A stretch of DNA of 5,620 nt, from contig JAXHUR010000123.1 in the NCBI GenBank assembly GCA_034189505.1, forward strand, positions 1-5,620, in the 5' to 3' direction. This document shows, piece after piece, positions 1-5,364 of this stretch. The position numbers and the translations under genes are program-made. Numbering within the stretch: position 1 is the stretch's first letter; each line of letters opens with the position of its first letter. A model generated the notes under the pieces. That model did not search any database, was not told the origin of the DNA, and saw only the letters and a list, made by a program, of their open reading frames with translations. This DNA comes from Geoalkalibacter_A sp034189505. Lineage in GTDB: Bacteria > Desulfobacterota > Desulfuromonadia > Desulfuromonadales > Geoalkalibacteraceae.

Positions 1-121
1 TCGGACCATATTTCCGCAAATTTTCGACAAATAGGTCTACTATTCGCTCTCAAATTTCCGAAAATCTGCCCTCGATTTGCCAATTTCTCGTGACGATCCC
101 CAAAGTCCGACAGCCTCCTAG
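1..121. repeat. Inverted-repeat-bounded element end, cut by the window start
   Basis: Positions 1-6 (TCGGAC) are the reverse complement of 105-110 (GTCCGA). The right end continues as CAGCCTC and stops at CTAG (118-121), so the left arm probably continues outside the window. Between the arms is AT-rich, stop-rich sequence with repeated TTTCCG/ATTTTCG-like words and no coding potential. This would fit the terminal non-coding part of an insertion sequence or a short non-autonomous element. I do not see a transposase. The CTAG boundary matches the CTAG target duplication of the MITE at 4847-5011, but the terminal sequences differ. The assignment is an inference from the arms only. Confidence 0.35.
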
Positions 122-261
122 AAATGTTCGTGATTCAGGACTATCATTCTGCGGACAGTTTCTGAAAAGGTTCCTTTGTCTGCCTCAGTATCTCACTGCT
201 CAACGACAATTCATGTCGCATAAAGTTTCACAGAACAGGTCTTTCTAAAAGGCGTGCAATT
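122..261. other. Intergenic stretch with no recognised gene
   Basis: This stretch lies downstream of the minus-strand gene that ends at 262. I see no open reading frame of interest. A short perfect inverted repeat, CGACA-attca-TGTCG (204-218), is present, but no T-run follows it in either direction, so it is not a convincing terminator. Confidence 0.5.
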
Positions 262-489
262 TCAAAACATTTCTCTCAGCACGATATGCGGAGAATTTTC
301 ATCCCAAGAAGCGTTGATGTGTGCGACAACTCCAGTTCCCATGGGTGTCAGAACGAAGGAAATACAGACTCCATCAAGGCCGGCTTCATCTTCGCCAGCC
401 ATTTTCGAGGCCCGTTCTGAAACCCATTGTCTATAAGCGCGGGTTTCCTCTGCAGACAGTTCAAAAGTCATTTTTTCTTCCTGGCTCAT
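262..489 (-). CDS. Small conserved-looking protein of unknown function, intact copy
   Basis: This encodes 75 residues, a soluble, acidic, highly charged protein with no signal peptide or membrane segment. I do not recognise the family. The N-terminal half (about residues 1-35) is helix-like and rich in Glu, Lys and Arg. The C-terminal half carries a hydrophobic strand ending in LTPMGTGVVAH, then SWDENSPHIVLREMF at the C-terminus. The start at 489 is preferred because GGAGGG lies four bases upstream of the ATG; an in-frame ATG at 519 has no ribosome binding site. The gene follows the AAA+ ATPase on the same strand after about 90 bases, with a 6-bp-arm palindrome in between. What makes it credible is a second, broken copy at 3929-4066 with 28 of 33 identical residues over the C-terminal part, showing that this frame has been under protein-level constraint. 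Its function is unknown. Confidence 0.7.
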   Translation of the reverse strand: MSQEEKMTFELSAEETRAYRQWVSERASKMAGEDEAGLDGVCISFVLTPMGTGVVAHINASWDENSPHIVLREMF

Positions 490-507
490 TGATCCCTCCA
501 TCGATTT

Positions 508-524
508 ATGCTGCTCCATGCAGC
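508..524. promoter_or_regulatory. Palindrome upstream of the small unknown gene
   Basis: TGCTGC-tccat-GCAGCA is a perfect inverted repeat with 6-bp arms and a 5-base spacer. It lies 19 bases upstream of the start at 489, between the ATPase stop and the small gene. It could be an operator or a 5'-UTR hairpin. No T-run follows it on the minus strand, so it is unlikely to terminate ATPase transcription. Its role is inferred from position only. Confidence 0.3.
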
Positions 525-580
525 AAAGTGGACAAAACCTTAAATACCGTAAACCACACCATATTTAAATGTTTTTAATT

Positions 581-2566
581 TCAACAGGCAAACCCCATGG
601 GTCGCTGGGCTGGACCTTTGACCTGACATTCCTGCGTTAGCATCGCAATAAGTTCAGCGGGATCTTGGGTGCAGGCAAGGACCTGGGCCTTTTTTCGGAC
701 GACGGCGAAGTCGCCGGGAGTAAGAACCGTCAGATCTCTGAGGCTGGCCGGCGCCGGCTGACCGAAGAAAAGATCAAAGGCCTGCTCGCACTGGCTGGGG
801 CGCAGGTAGTCAAAACCGACTTTAAAGGTGAAACGGCGCAGGCTTGCGGCATCGAGGCGATCCATGAGGTTGGTGGTACAGGCGAAAGGCAAAGGATGAG
901 ATTCCATCCAGGTGAGCATTTCGTTGACCTGGCTGATTTCCCAACTGCGTTGAGCATAACGCCGGTCACCAAGCAGGGAGTCGGCCTCGTCAAACACGAG
1001 AAAGGCTTGCTTGTCCCGGGCCTCATTGAAAGCGGCGGCGATGTTCTGCTCGCTTGCGCCCACATAAGGACTGAAGAGGTCGGAAGCACGCTTGACCAGA
1101 ACCTCGAGTCCCATAGCCTCGGCGAGATAACGCACATAGGCGGTCTTTCCGGTACCGGGCGGCCCGTGCAAGCAAAGAGAGACGTTGCGAGCCGCATCGG
1201 GTCTGCATAGCCGGGCGGTGAGATGATCGAGGTCGAGATCGGCATGAGACAGATCGGGAGCGAAGACCTCGAGGTCTTTGTCCTTGGGGGCCAGCATCCG
1301 CCCCCCGTTCATCGCCTTGACCAGGCTGCGGGCGGCAAAACGCACATCATCACTGGACCCGCCGGCCAGCTTGGCAAAGCGGATGGCTCCCTCGACGACG
1401 GCGGGCGGGACATCCTGAGCGGCCAGTTCCGTCAGATCCTCCGGCGACAGATCCACCCCACCACTGGCAAGAAGCCTCTCCCAGACCTGCTGGCGGGCAG
1501 CCCGGGGCGGAGTTTTCATTTCAAGGGCCAGAGCCATGCGCCGCACCAGCGGTGCCTCAAGAAGGGTGACGTCATTGATGATCCACAGAGTGGGAACCGG
1601 ATTATTCTCGAGCAGGCGATTGAGAAAGATCTTTGAACCGGTGCGTACTCGCCGAGGTAAAAAAGGCGAGGCTCCTCCTGCAACCAGATCGTCCATCTCG
1701 TCAAAGAGCAAAACCGAACCACGTTGATAGCGCAGCAGATTCTGGGAGAGTCGGTAGCTGTTGAGACGATCCCTGCGGTCTGGTTCGTCGCCGTCTTCAT
1801 CGGCTTCGCCAACGGAAAACAGATCGAGACCCAGGTGAGCACAGAGGGTCTTGCAGAATTCAGTCTTACCGGTTCCTGGAGGGCCGTAGATCAGGATATT
1901 CACCCCGGATAATCCCCCACGAGCCGCTTCTTTGAGAAAGCTGGCGGCCTGCCCGACCGCAGGCATCAGGTAGCTGAAGGCTTCCCAGGGAAGCTGCGGG
2001 GCAGACACGGGACCAATGATCTGCGAACGCAGTGATCCAAGGTCACCCTGGGCGCTGCGCAGTCCATGCAGAACCGATTCCGGAACACTTAACAGCTCGT
2101 GAATGGAGTTCCCGGTAAGTTCAATGAGCCCTGAACCTATGAGGCGGGCGCCGGGACGCAGTTTTTCCGCAATCTGCTGCATCGAAGTCCCCAGCATGAG
2201 CGCGCAGAAGGTATGAGTATTGCGCTTGCGCCGGGAGAAAGAATCACACAAATTCTCAACCTCGGAACTGACTTGATAGCGCACTGCAAGTCCGAGCAGA
2301 TCGCGTTCGATCTCGTCGAGACCCAGTTCAGCAGCCAGAAGGCGCAGGTTCTTTTCCAGCCGGCTGGGCCCCTTGCCCTGCGTCGCCTCACAGATACCAC
2401 TTAAATGCTCGAGTGTTGTGCTGAAAATTTTCCGAATGGCTCGAGGAGCAATATCACGNNNNNNNNNNNNNNNNNNNNNNNNNNNNNNNNNNNNNNNNNN
2501 NNNNNNNNNNNNNNNNNNNNNNNNNNNNNNNNNNNNNNNNNNNNNNNNNNNNNNNNNNAGCTTCAT
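581..2566 (-). CDS. Tandem AAA+ ATPase (two AAA domains), interrupted by an assembly gap near the N-terminus
   Basis: About 625 residues can be read (581-2458); the N-terminus lies in or beyond the 100-N gap. Numbering as if translated through the gap from 2566, an N-terminal helical region (37-210) precedes two AAA modules. Domain 1 has Walker A GPPGTGKT (228-235), Walker B VLLFDE (285-290) and a sensor-1-like Asn in WIIND. Domain 2 has Walker A GPPGTGKT (468-475), a pore-loop-like YVGASEQNI (501-509), Walker B FLVFDE (522-527), sensor-1 TTN (564-566) and an RR arginine-finger candidate (577-578). Both sites look catalytically competent. This is a COG0464-type ATPase; tandem AAA proteins usually remodel or unfold protein partners as ring oligomers. 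The C-terminus ends in a short RPMGF tail and looks complete. An ATG at 2564-2566 overlaps the RES-toxin TGA as ATGA, suggesting translational coupling, but true start and length depend on the gap. The substrate is unknown. Confidence 0.85.
   Translation of the reverse strand: MKXXXXXXXXXXXXXXXXXXXXXXXXXXXXXXXXXXRDIAPRAIRKIFSTTLEHLSGICEATQGKGPSRLEKNLRLLAAELGLDEIERDLLGLAVRYQVSSEVENLCDSFSRRKRNTHTFCALMLGTSMQQIAEKLRPGARLIGSGLIELTGNSIHELLSVPESVLHGLRSAQGDLGSLRSQIIGPVSAPQLPWEAFSYLMPAVGQAASFLKEAARGGLSGVNILIYGPPGTGKTEFCKTLCAHLGLDLFSVGEADEDGDEPDRRDRLNSYRLSQNLLRYQRGSVLLFDEMDDLVAGGASPFLPRRVRTGSKIFLNRLLENNPVPTLWIINDVTLLEAPLVRRMALALEMKTPPRAARQQVWERLLASGGVDLSPEDLTELAAQDVPPAVVEGAIRFAKLAGGSSDDVRFAARSLVKAMNGGRMLAPKDKDLEVFAPDLSHADLDLDHLTARLCRPDAARNVSLCLHGPPGTGKTAYVRYLAEAMGLEVLVKRASDLFSPYVGASEQNIAAAFNEARDKQAFLVFDEADSLLGDRRYAQRSWEISQVNEMLTWMESHPLPFACTTNLMDRLDAASLRRFTFKVGFDYLRPSQCEQAFDLFFGQPAPASLRDLTVLTPGDFAVVRKKAQVLACTQDPAELIAMLTQECQVKGPAQRPMGFAC
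2459..2558. other. Assembly gap of exactly 100 Ns
   Basis: One hundred consecutive Ns is the usual placeholder for a scaffold gap of unknown size. It falls within the 5' end of the ATPase gene, seven bases from the RES-toxin stop codon. Any frame, length or spacing drawn across it is unreliable. Confidence 0.95.
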
Positions 2567-3273
2567 CGCAACCAGGCGGACACGTCGATCGCGTCTTCGG
2601 AGGTGGACAGAACATCGGAAGGAGTGATGGCGAGAGTTTTCTGCTGAGAGTGAAAAACATAAGAGAGTTTGGAATCGAAGGCGGGCTGTCCAAGAACGTT
2701 TAGGTCAAATACAGCGGCATTAATACCGCCGGGACGACGTGCGGAAGGGGCCAGGAGACCGGGTTGTCCACCCTTCTGAAGACGCCGGGCGAGCTGTCGA
2801 CACCGAAAATAATTGTCATCCACCAGCCACGGCATCTCCTGCGCCCGATCAGAAAAGTTGACGAGGAAGGCCTGTAGCGGCACGAGGTAGATGTAACGAT
2901 GCGCCACTGGGAATTCCTTGGTTGCCCGGAACAGCTCGGCGTTGTCGACGACCCAGTGATAGGCCGTCTCGTAGACGGTCGTCTCGGCATCGAAGGATGC
3001 GTAAAAAACAGGAAAGAAGCCATCAGAAAAGCGCGTCGGGGCGAAGTTTTGGGATTCGAAGGGAAAACCCACGGCCCGGTAGTGGTGGTCCTCCGGGTTC
3101 ATGTCGATGCTGCCAGGGAAAGAGTCAGCCAGGGCGGCAGCAGCGTCGGCCCCAGAGTCGTCGTCCTCGGGGGCGAGCAAGTCGCCGAAACGGTCGAGAG
3201 CTGGGCGGGGAGCTGGGACGTTTCGATAGACGGAGCCGGAGAACTCAACCAGGGACGCGAACGGCTCCATCAT
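2563..3273 (-). CDS. RES-domain toxin (NAD+-degrading family)
   Basis: This encodes 236 residues. The RES family (with Arg, Glu and Ser as its hallmark residues) includes toxins that deplete NAD+ by phosphorolysis or hydrolysis, such as MbcT of Mycobacterium tuberculosis. Visible hallmarks are TRFSDGFFPVFYAS (80-93) with Arg81 and Tyr91, VYETAYH (100-106) with Glu102, and APSARRPGGINAAVF (175-189) with Ser177 and Asn185, so the active site appears intact. An acidic, Ala-rich insert at about 36-50 is probably a loop. There is no signal peptide, so it should act in the cytoplasm. I prefer ATG 3273, whose ATGA overlaps the antitoxin stop (3270-3272); an in-frame GTG at 3300 would add nine residues but would overlap the antitoxin more deeply. 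The stop codon overlaps a downstream ATG leading into the ATPase. Order antitoxin then toxin is the usual one for Xre-RES pairs. Confidence 0.9.
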   Translation of the reverse strand: MMEPFASLVEFSGSVYRNVPAPRPALDRFGDLLAPEDDDSGADAAAALADSFPGSIDMNPEDHHYRAVGFPFESQNFAPTRFSDGFFPVFYASFDAETTVYETAYHWVVDNAELFRATKEFPVAHRYIYLVPLQAFLVNFSDRAQEMPWLVDDNYFRCRQLARRLQKGGQPGLLAPSARRPGGINAAVFDLNVLGQPAFDSKLSYVFHSQQKTLAITPSDVLSTSEDAIDVSAWLR

Positions 3274-3680
3274 CGGCTGAGCCTTGTCTGCAGGTGCCAC
3301 GCAACCTTGATGAGGCCCAGGTGTCCTTCTTCCTTCATCACTTCGAGCGGCGTGCGGCCGGCAAACGCCTGATTACGAACATGCGGCCATTTGTAGACCA
3401 GATTCGGGTTTTCAGGGAACAGGGTCTGAAGGCTCGAATGAATCGAGAGCAGATACCCGACCCTGTCCATCGAATCCCGGCCCGCCGGGAGAGGTTCACC
3501 CTTACGATATTTTCCAAGCAGATTGCGGCTCTTTGGGCTTTGTCCAAGCAGCTCAAGCTGGTCGGCCACCGGAATATCCCAATGTTCAAAAAGCCGCATA
3601 ATCATTTTGGCAAGCTTCGAGCGGTTTTCCTTTGTCGTCGGGTCAACAAATCCATATTCCTTCAGTGCTGCTTGAGCCAT
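3270..3680 (-). CDS. MbcA/ParS/Xre-type antitoxin of the RES toxin
   Basis: This encodes 136 residues. Residues about 22-65 form an Xre-like helical DNA-binding region containing QLELLGQSPKSRNLL and the basic turn GKYRKGEPLP. The C-terminal half carries the toxin-binding (DUF2384/MbcA-ParS) signature: a helical span YLLSIHSSLQTLF, then AFAGRTPLEVM (105-115), then a GL..V..HL ending (122-130). In this family the C-terminal segment plugs the active site of a RES-type toxin, while the N-terminal half binds the operon promoter. Start choice is clear: AGGGGAGG sits five bases upstream of the ATG at 3680. The gene leads a unit with the RES toxin, sharing an ATGA overlap. A strong promoter with a palindrome over the -10 box lies just upstream, as expected for autoregulation. 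Confidence 0.9.
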   Translation of the reverse strand: MAQAALKEYGFVDPTTKENRSKLAKMIMRLFEHWDIPVADQLELLGQSPKSRNLLGKYRKGEPLPAGRDSMDRVGYLLSIHSSLQTLFPENPNLVYKWPHVRNQAFAGRTPLEVMKEEGHLGLIKVAWHLQTRLSR

Positions 3681-3702
3681 AAAAACCTCCCCTTCTCATC
3701 CT

Positions 3703-3716
3703 GTCTAATTTTAGAC
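3703..3716. promoter_or_regulatory. Candidate operator overlapping the -10 box
   Basis: GTCTAA-tt-TTAGAC is an inverted repeat with perfect 6-bp arms and a 2-base centre. It covers the -10 hexamer of the antitoxin promoter, so a bound Xre-type antitoxin would block RNA polymerase. The role is inferred from position and from how this antitoxin class is known to behave. Confidence 0.5.
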
Positions 3717-3736
3717 CTGAATTGTAGATTTTGCAA
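3708..3736 (-). promoter_or_regulatory. Promoter of the antitoxin-RES unit
   Basis: Read on the minus strand: -35 TTGCAA (3731-3736), exactly 17 bases of spacer, then -10 TAAAAT (3708-3713). Transcription would start near 3701, giving a leader of about 20 bases that carries the ribosome binding site. Both boxes match four or five of the six sigma70 consensus bases. Confidence 0.6.
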
Positions 3737-3761
3737 CAGGAGGAGGGAGGGATATAGCGTC

Positions 3762-3857
3762 TCATTCAAAAATTATTTTCCATTCCTCGAGATTTTCCAT
3801 GAGCGCAATCAACTCATCAGCGCATCCATGGATATTTCCGATCAGATCATAAGCCAT
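3762..3857 (-). pseudogene. 5' remnant of a calcineurin-like metallophosphatase
   Basis: This is a 31-codon frame starting with a strong ribosome binding site (GGAGGG, six bases upstream of ATG 3857). It begins MAYDLIGNIHGCADEL and continues LIALMENLEEW before running into unrelated sequence and a stop. Metallophosphatases of the PrpE/ApaH-like group begin with YDIIGDIHGHADEL-type sequence, where the GDxHG motif binds the catalytic metals. Here the motif is GNIHG, with the metal-ligand Asp replaced by Asn, and everything downstream (normally about 200 residues or more) is missing. The frame ends just before the antitoxin promoter, suggesting the rest was lost when the antitoxin-RES unit arrived or by a deletion. 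It is probably non-functional. Confidence 0.6.
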
Positions 3858-3928
3858 GCAATTCCCTCCAACCTCACCTTCTGGCATGGTGAAATTCTCG
3901 GAAAATGGGAAACTCTCCTTGGCAGTGT

Positions 3929-4066
3929 TCAAAAAATCTCTCTGAGAACGATGTGCGGAGAATTGTCATCCCAGGATTGGTTGAGGTGGGCAATCACTCC
4001 GGTTCCCATGGGTGTCAGAACGAATGAGATGAGTACGGTGGTTCCTACGAATGCTCCAATCTCGTA
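3929..4066 (-). pseudogene. 5'-truncated second copy of the small unknown gene
   Basis: This is a 45-codon open frame with no usable start codon before Met in TPMG; an in-frame TAA lies immediately upstream (4067-4069). It reads ISFVLTPMGTGVIAHLNQSW, then DDNSPHIVLREIF, matching the C-terminus of the intact gene at 262-489 at 28 of 33 residues. At the DNA level about 84% of roughly 99 aligned bases agree by eye (around 264-362 against 3929-4027). Upstream of ISF the two sequences diverge (YEIGAFVGTTVL against GEDEAGLDGVC), so the N-terminal half has been lost or replaced. The five differences are mostly conservative (V/I, I/L, E/D, M/I), implying divergence under selection before truncation. 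Confidence 0.6.
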
Positions 4067-4105
4067 TTAAGGCCTCCTAGCGTTCCTTGGCGATTTTTGC
4101 AAAAA

Positions 4106-4148
4106 TTGATAATTGACAAAGATTGCCATATGCTATTGACAGCTGACA
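4106..4148 (+). promoter_or_regulatory. Promoter and repeated motif upstream of the ParD-type gene
   Basis: -35 TTGATA (4106-4111), a 17-base spacer and -10 TATGCT (4129-4134) form a plausible promoter. The same region carries TTGACA at 4113-4118 and 4136-4141, plus the related CTGACA at 4143-4148. These could be direct-repeat binding sites for a ribbon-helix-helix repressor. The motif role is inferred. Confidence 0.4.
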
Positions 4149-4163
4149 GTAAGGGAGGATGCT

Positions 4164-4397
4164 ATGGCAACCATGAATATTTCGTTACCTGACCAGATGA
4201 AAACCTGGGTTGAAGAATGCGTACAAAGTGGGCGCTATTCAAATGCATCAGACTACGTACGCGACCTGATCAGGAAAGACCACCTCAAGTTGGAACAATT
4301 ACGCCAAGCCTTAATCGAAGGTGAAAACTCTGGTCCATCGTCGGAGTTGGACATTGAAGCGTTTATTACAGACAAGAAAAAGTCTCTTTCCCTATGA
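4164..4397 (+). CDS. parD: ParD/CopG-type ribbon-helix-helix antitoxin
   Basis: This encodes 77 residues, the normal length for the family. The N-terminus MATMNISLPDQM forms the DNA-contacting beta strand of a ribbon-helix-helix dimer. The first and second helices follow (about 13-40), including the family hallmark GRYSNASDYVRDLIRKD. The C-terminal part (41-77) is the flexible, toxin-wrapping tail. GGGAGG lies five bases upstream of the ATG, so the start is secure. ParD proteins neutralise ParE, a gyrase-poisoning toxin, and repress their own operon. The stop TGA overlaps the ATG of the following frame (ATGA at 4394-4397), the usual parDE layout. The antitoxin looks intact although its partner does not, as is common for decayed loci. 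Confidence 0.9.
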   Translation: MATMNISLPDQMKTWVEECVQSGRYSNASDYVRDLIRKDHLKLEQLRQALIEGENSGPSSELDIEAFITDKKKSLSL

Positions 4398-4536
4398 GCC
4401 AAATTTTTTTATCGCACAGATCGCCACAGGCGCAGGATATCTCGCAGCAGATAGGTTTCCTGGCGCGGACAACCTCTGCGGAGTTACTGCTGACTTCAGT
4501 GAGCAGCGTAGGCGTTGCTATCTTGAAAAGATCTGA
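4394..4536 (+). pseudogene. Frameshifted ParE-like toxin remnant
   Basis: The frame starting at the ATGA overlap reads MSQIFLSHRSPQAQDISQQI, then GFLA, resembling the start of ParE/RelE-fold toxins (SPxAxxDI..I..FLA). In that frame the sequence then turns unconvincing. Shifting frame near 4463-4468 gives DNLCGVTADFSEQRRRCYLEKI up to a stop at 4534-4536; joined, FLA-x-DNL...ADF...RRCY looks like the typical ParE helix pair. One missing base would explain this. Past the stop, nothing ParE-like can be followed with confidence, although the unshifted frame stays open to 4597. The position directly after parD supports the identity. It is probably inactive, but the call rests on short similarity and could be wrong. 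Confidence 0.45.
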
Positions 4537-4718
4537 TTCGCAAACGATGCGCAAAACTCCGGCATTGAGCATCGGTAGATGGCACAGAGCTTTATGAGTT
4601 GTCGGATCATTTACCGCAGTACGCAAATGTCTCCTTTTCCCGTATTTCTCCGCCCAGACCCGCCTCTCCTGGGAAAGTTGACGGCCGCGACCACTCCATG
4701 CGACGAGTTCCAACCCCG
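4537..4718. other. Degenerate stretch between the parE and hipA remnants
   Basis: Short open frames exist on both strands, but none is convincing. A minus-strand frame contains NDPTTHKAL, weakly reminiscent of the PTTHILK motif of HipA, so this may be further decayed hipA sequence. I cannot support it as a gene. Confidence 0.35.
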
Positions 4719-5229
4719 AATCAGCGGTAATTTCGCAGTAAGACTTATCCTAAAGGCGATATAGCCCCTTATTTCGCCCCTTGCAACTGGTGGGCAATTC
4801 GCGCCGTTATCACAGGGATGCGTGGGCAATTCCTTCAATAATGTGCCTAGTGTCCCGTGCGGTTAGTTCATTTAGATAATTCTGAGCAATTTTGCCTGCT
4901 GGCAAGGCGCGCCGACGCAGGCCTAGCCGAAGCTAAGCCGAGGAGGTGCAACGAAGGCAGCGGGCAAAAGGGCCATAATTAATGAATGGAACTAACCGCA
5001 CGGGGCACTAGTTGCTCCTCTGTGATCTTGCGGTAAACGCCTTCGGTAACAGAAGTATGCCCTGGCAGGAGGACCGAGACCGCACCGGTGCAATCACCAC
5101 CCATGCTTTCGAGAGAGCGAAAGAATTCTCTTTTGGTATTCCCAGACGCCGAACGGTCTGCTCCAAAACATCGCCTTCGGGCAGCAGATTGGCAAAAAAG
5201 GCCCGATGATCTGGCAACTGAGATAAATC
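4719..5229 (-). pseudogene. hipA-family toxin remnant, frameshifted and split by a MITE
   Basis: HipA toxins are Ser/Thr kinases that phosphorylate glutamyl-tRNA synthetase or related targets; this is part of the N-terminal region. The first frame (from 5229, after an in-frame TAG at 5230-5232) reads LSQLPDHRAFFANLLPEGDV, then RRLGIPKENSFALSKA. Near 5104 the frame shifts by one lost base, and HipA similarity continues as MGGDCTGAVSVLLPGHT, then YRKITEEQL. There the MITE intervenes. On its far side the sequence resumes GTLLKELPTHP and, after degenerate sequence, RISLTAKLPLI, corresponding to the family's RLSLAGAQDKLPV motif with an internal loss. The first 60 or so residues, the kinase core and any HipB partner are not found. 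The gene is dead, with several independent lesions. Confidence 0.75.
4847..5011. mobile_element. MITE-like element with terminal inverted repeats and CTAG target duplications
   Basis: A 157-bp element (4851-5007) is flanked on both sides by CTAG. The left end reads TGTCCCGTGCGGTTAGTTC (4851-4869), and the right end (4989-5007) is its reverse complement with a single mismatch. Inner segments are also inverted repeats: TTTTGCCTGCTGGC-like on the left against GGCAGCGGGCAAAA on the right (12 of 14). The whole can therefore fold into a long hairpin. It encodes no protein. Removing the element with one CTAG joins two hipA segments in frame (TEEQL to GTLLKELP), which fixes the target duplication as CTAG and shows that it inserted into a hipA gene. 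The transposase that moved it would be encoded elsewhere. Confidence 0.85.
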
Positions 5230-5289
5230 CTAAGTTTTGAAACCCTACACGCAACGATATAGCCAAATAAGATTTTGTAAATTCCTTCA

Positions 5290-5342
5290 GTTTACCTATT
5301 GTAAACCTTCCGTGGTTGTGCTAAAGTTCACTCTAGGTAAAC
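5290..5342. promoter_or_regulatory. Promoter and operator region upstream of the HigB-type toxin
   Basis: GTTTAC-ctatt-GTAAAC (5290-5306) is a perfect inverted repeat with 6-bp arms, and a third GTAAAC lies at 5337-5342. A plus-strand promoter can be drawn as -35 TTGTAA (5299-5304), a 17-base spacer and -10 TAAAGT (5322-5327), so the palindrome covers the -35 box and the third copy lies near the expected start site. This layout suits repression by a HigA-type antitoxin. It is inferred from sequence geometry. Confidence 0.4.
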
Positions 5343-5364
5343 AATAAATGTTGATGGAGATGCA

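Noticed and set aside
204..218. Inverted repeat CGACA-attca-TGTCG as a terminator for the gene ending at 262
   Set aside because: The stem is only 5 bp and no T-run follows on the minus strand.
665..1636. Plus-strand open frames opposite the ATPase
   Set aside because: They mirror the high-GC codon structure of the AAA+ gene on the other strand; the translations show no family features.
3274..3300. GTG start giving the RES toxin nine extra residues
   Set aside because: It overlaps the antitoxin by about 30 bases, whereas the ATG at 3273 gives the standard ATGA overlap. It cannot be excluded.
2922..4070. A long plus-strand open frame opposite the antitoxin and RES genes
   Set aside because: Its translation is Arg/Pro/Ser-rich without any domain, has no ribosome binding site, and is fully antisense to two recognisable genes and a promoter.
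4366..4713. Minus-strand 115-residue frame covering the parE region
   Set aside because: It starts with TTG without a ribosome binding site and runs antisense to parD-parE. Only a weak PTTH match hints at decayed hipA, too little to call.
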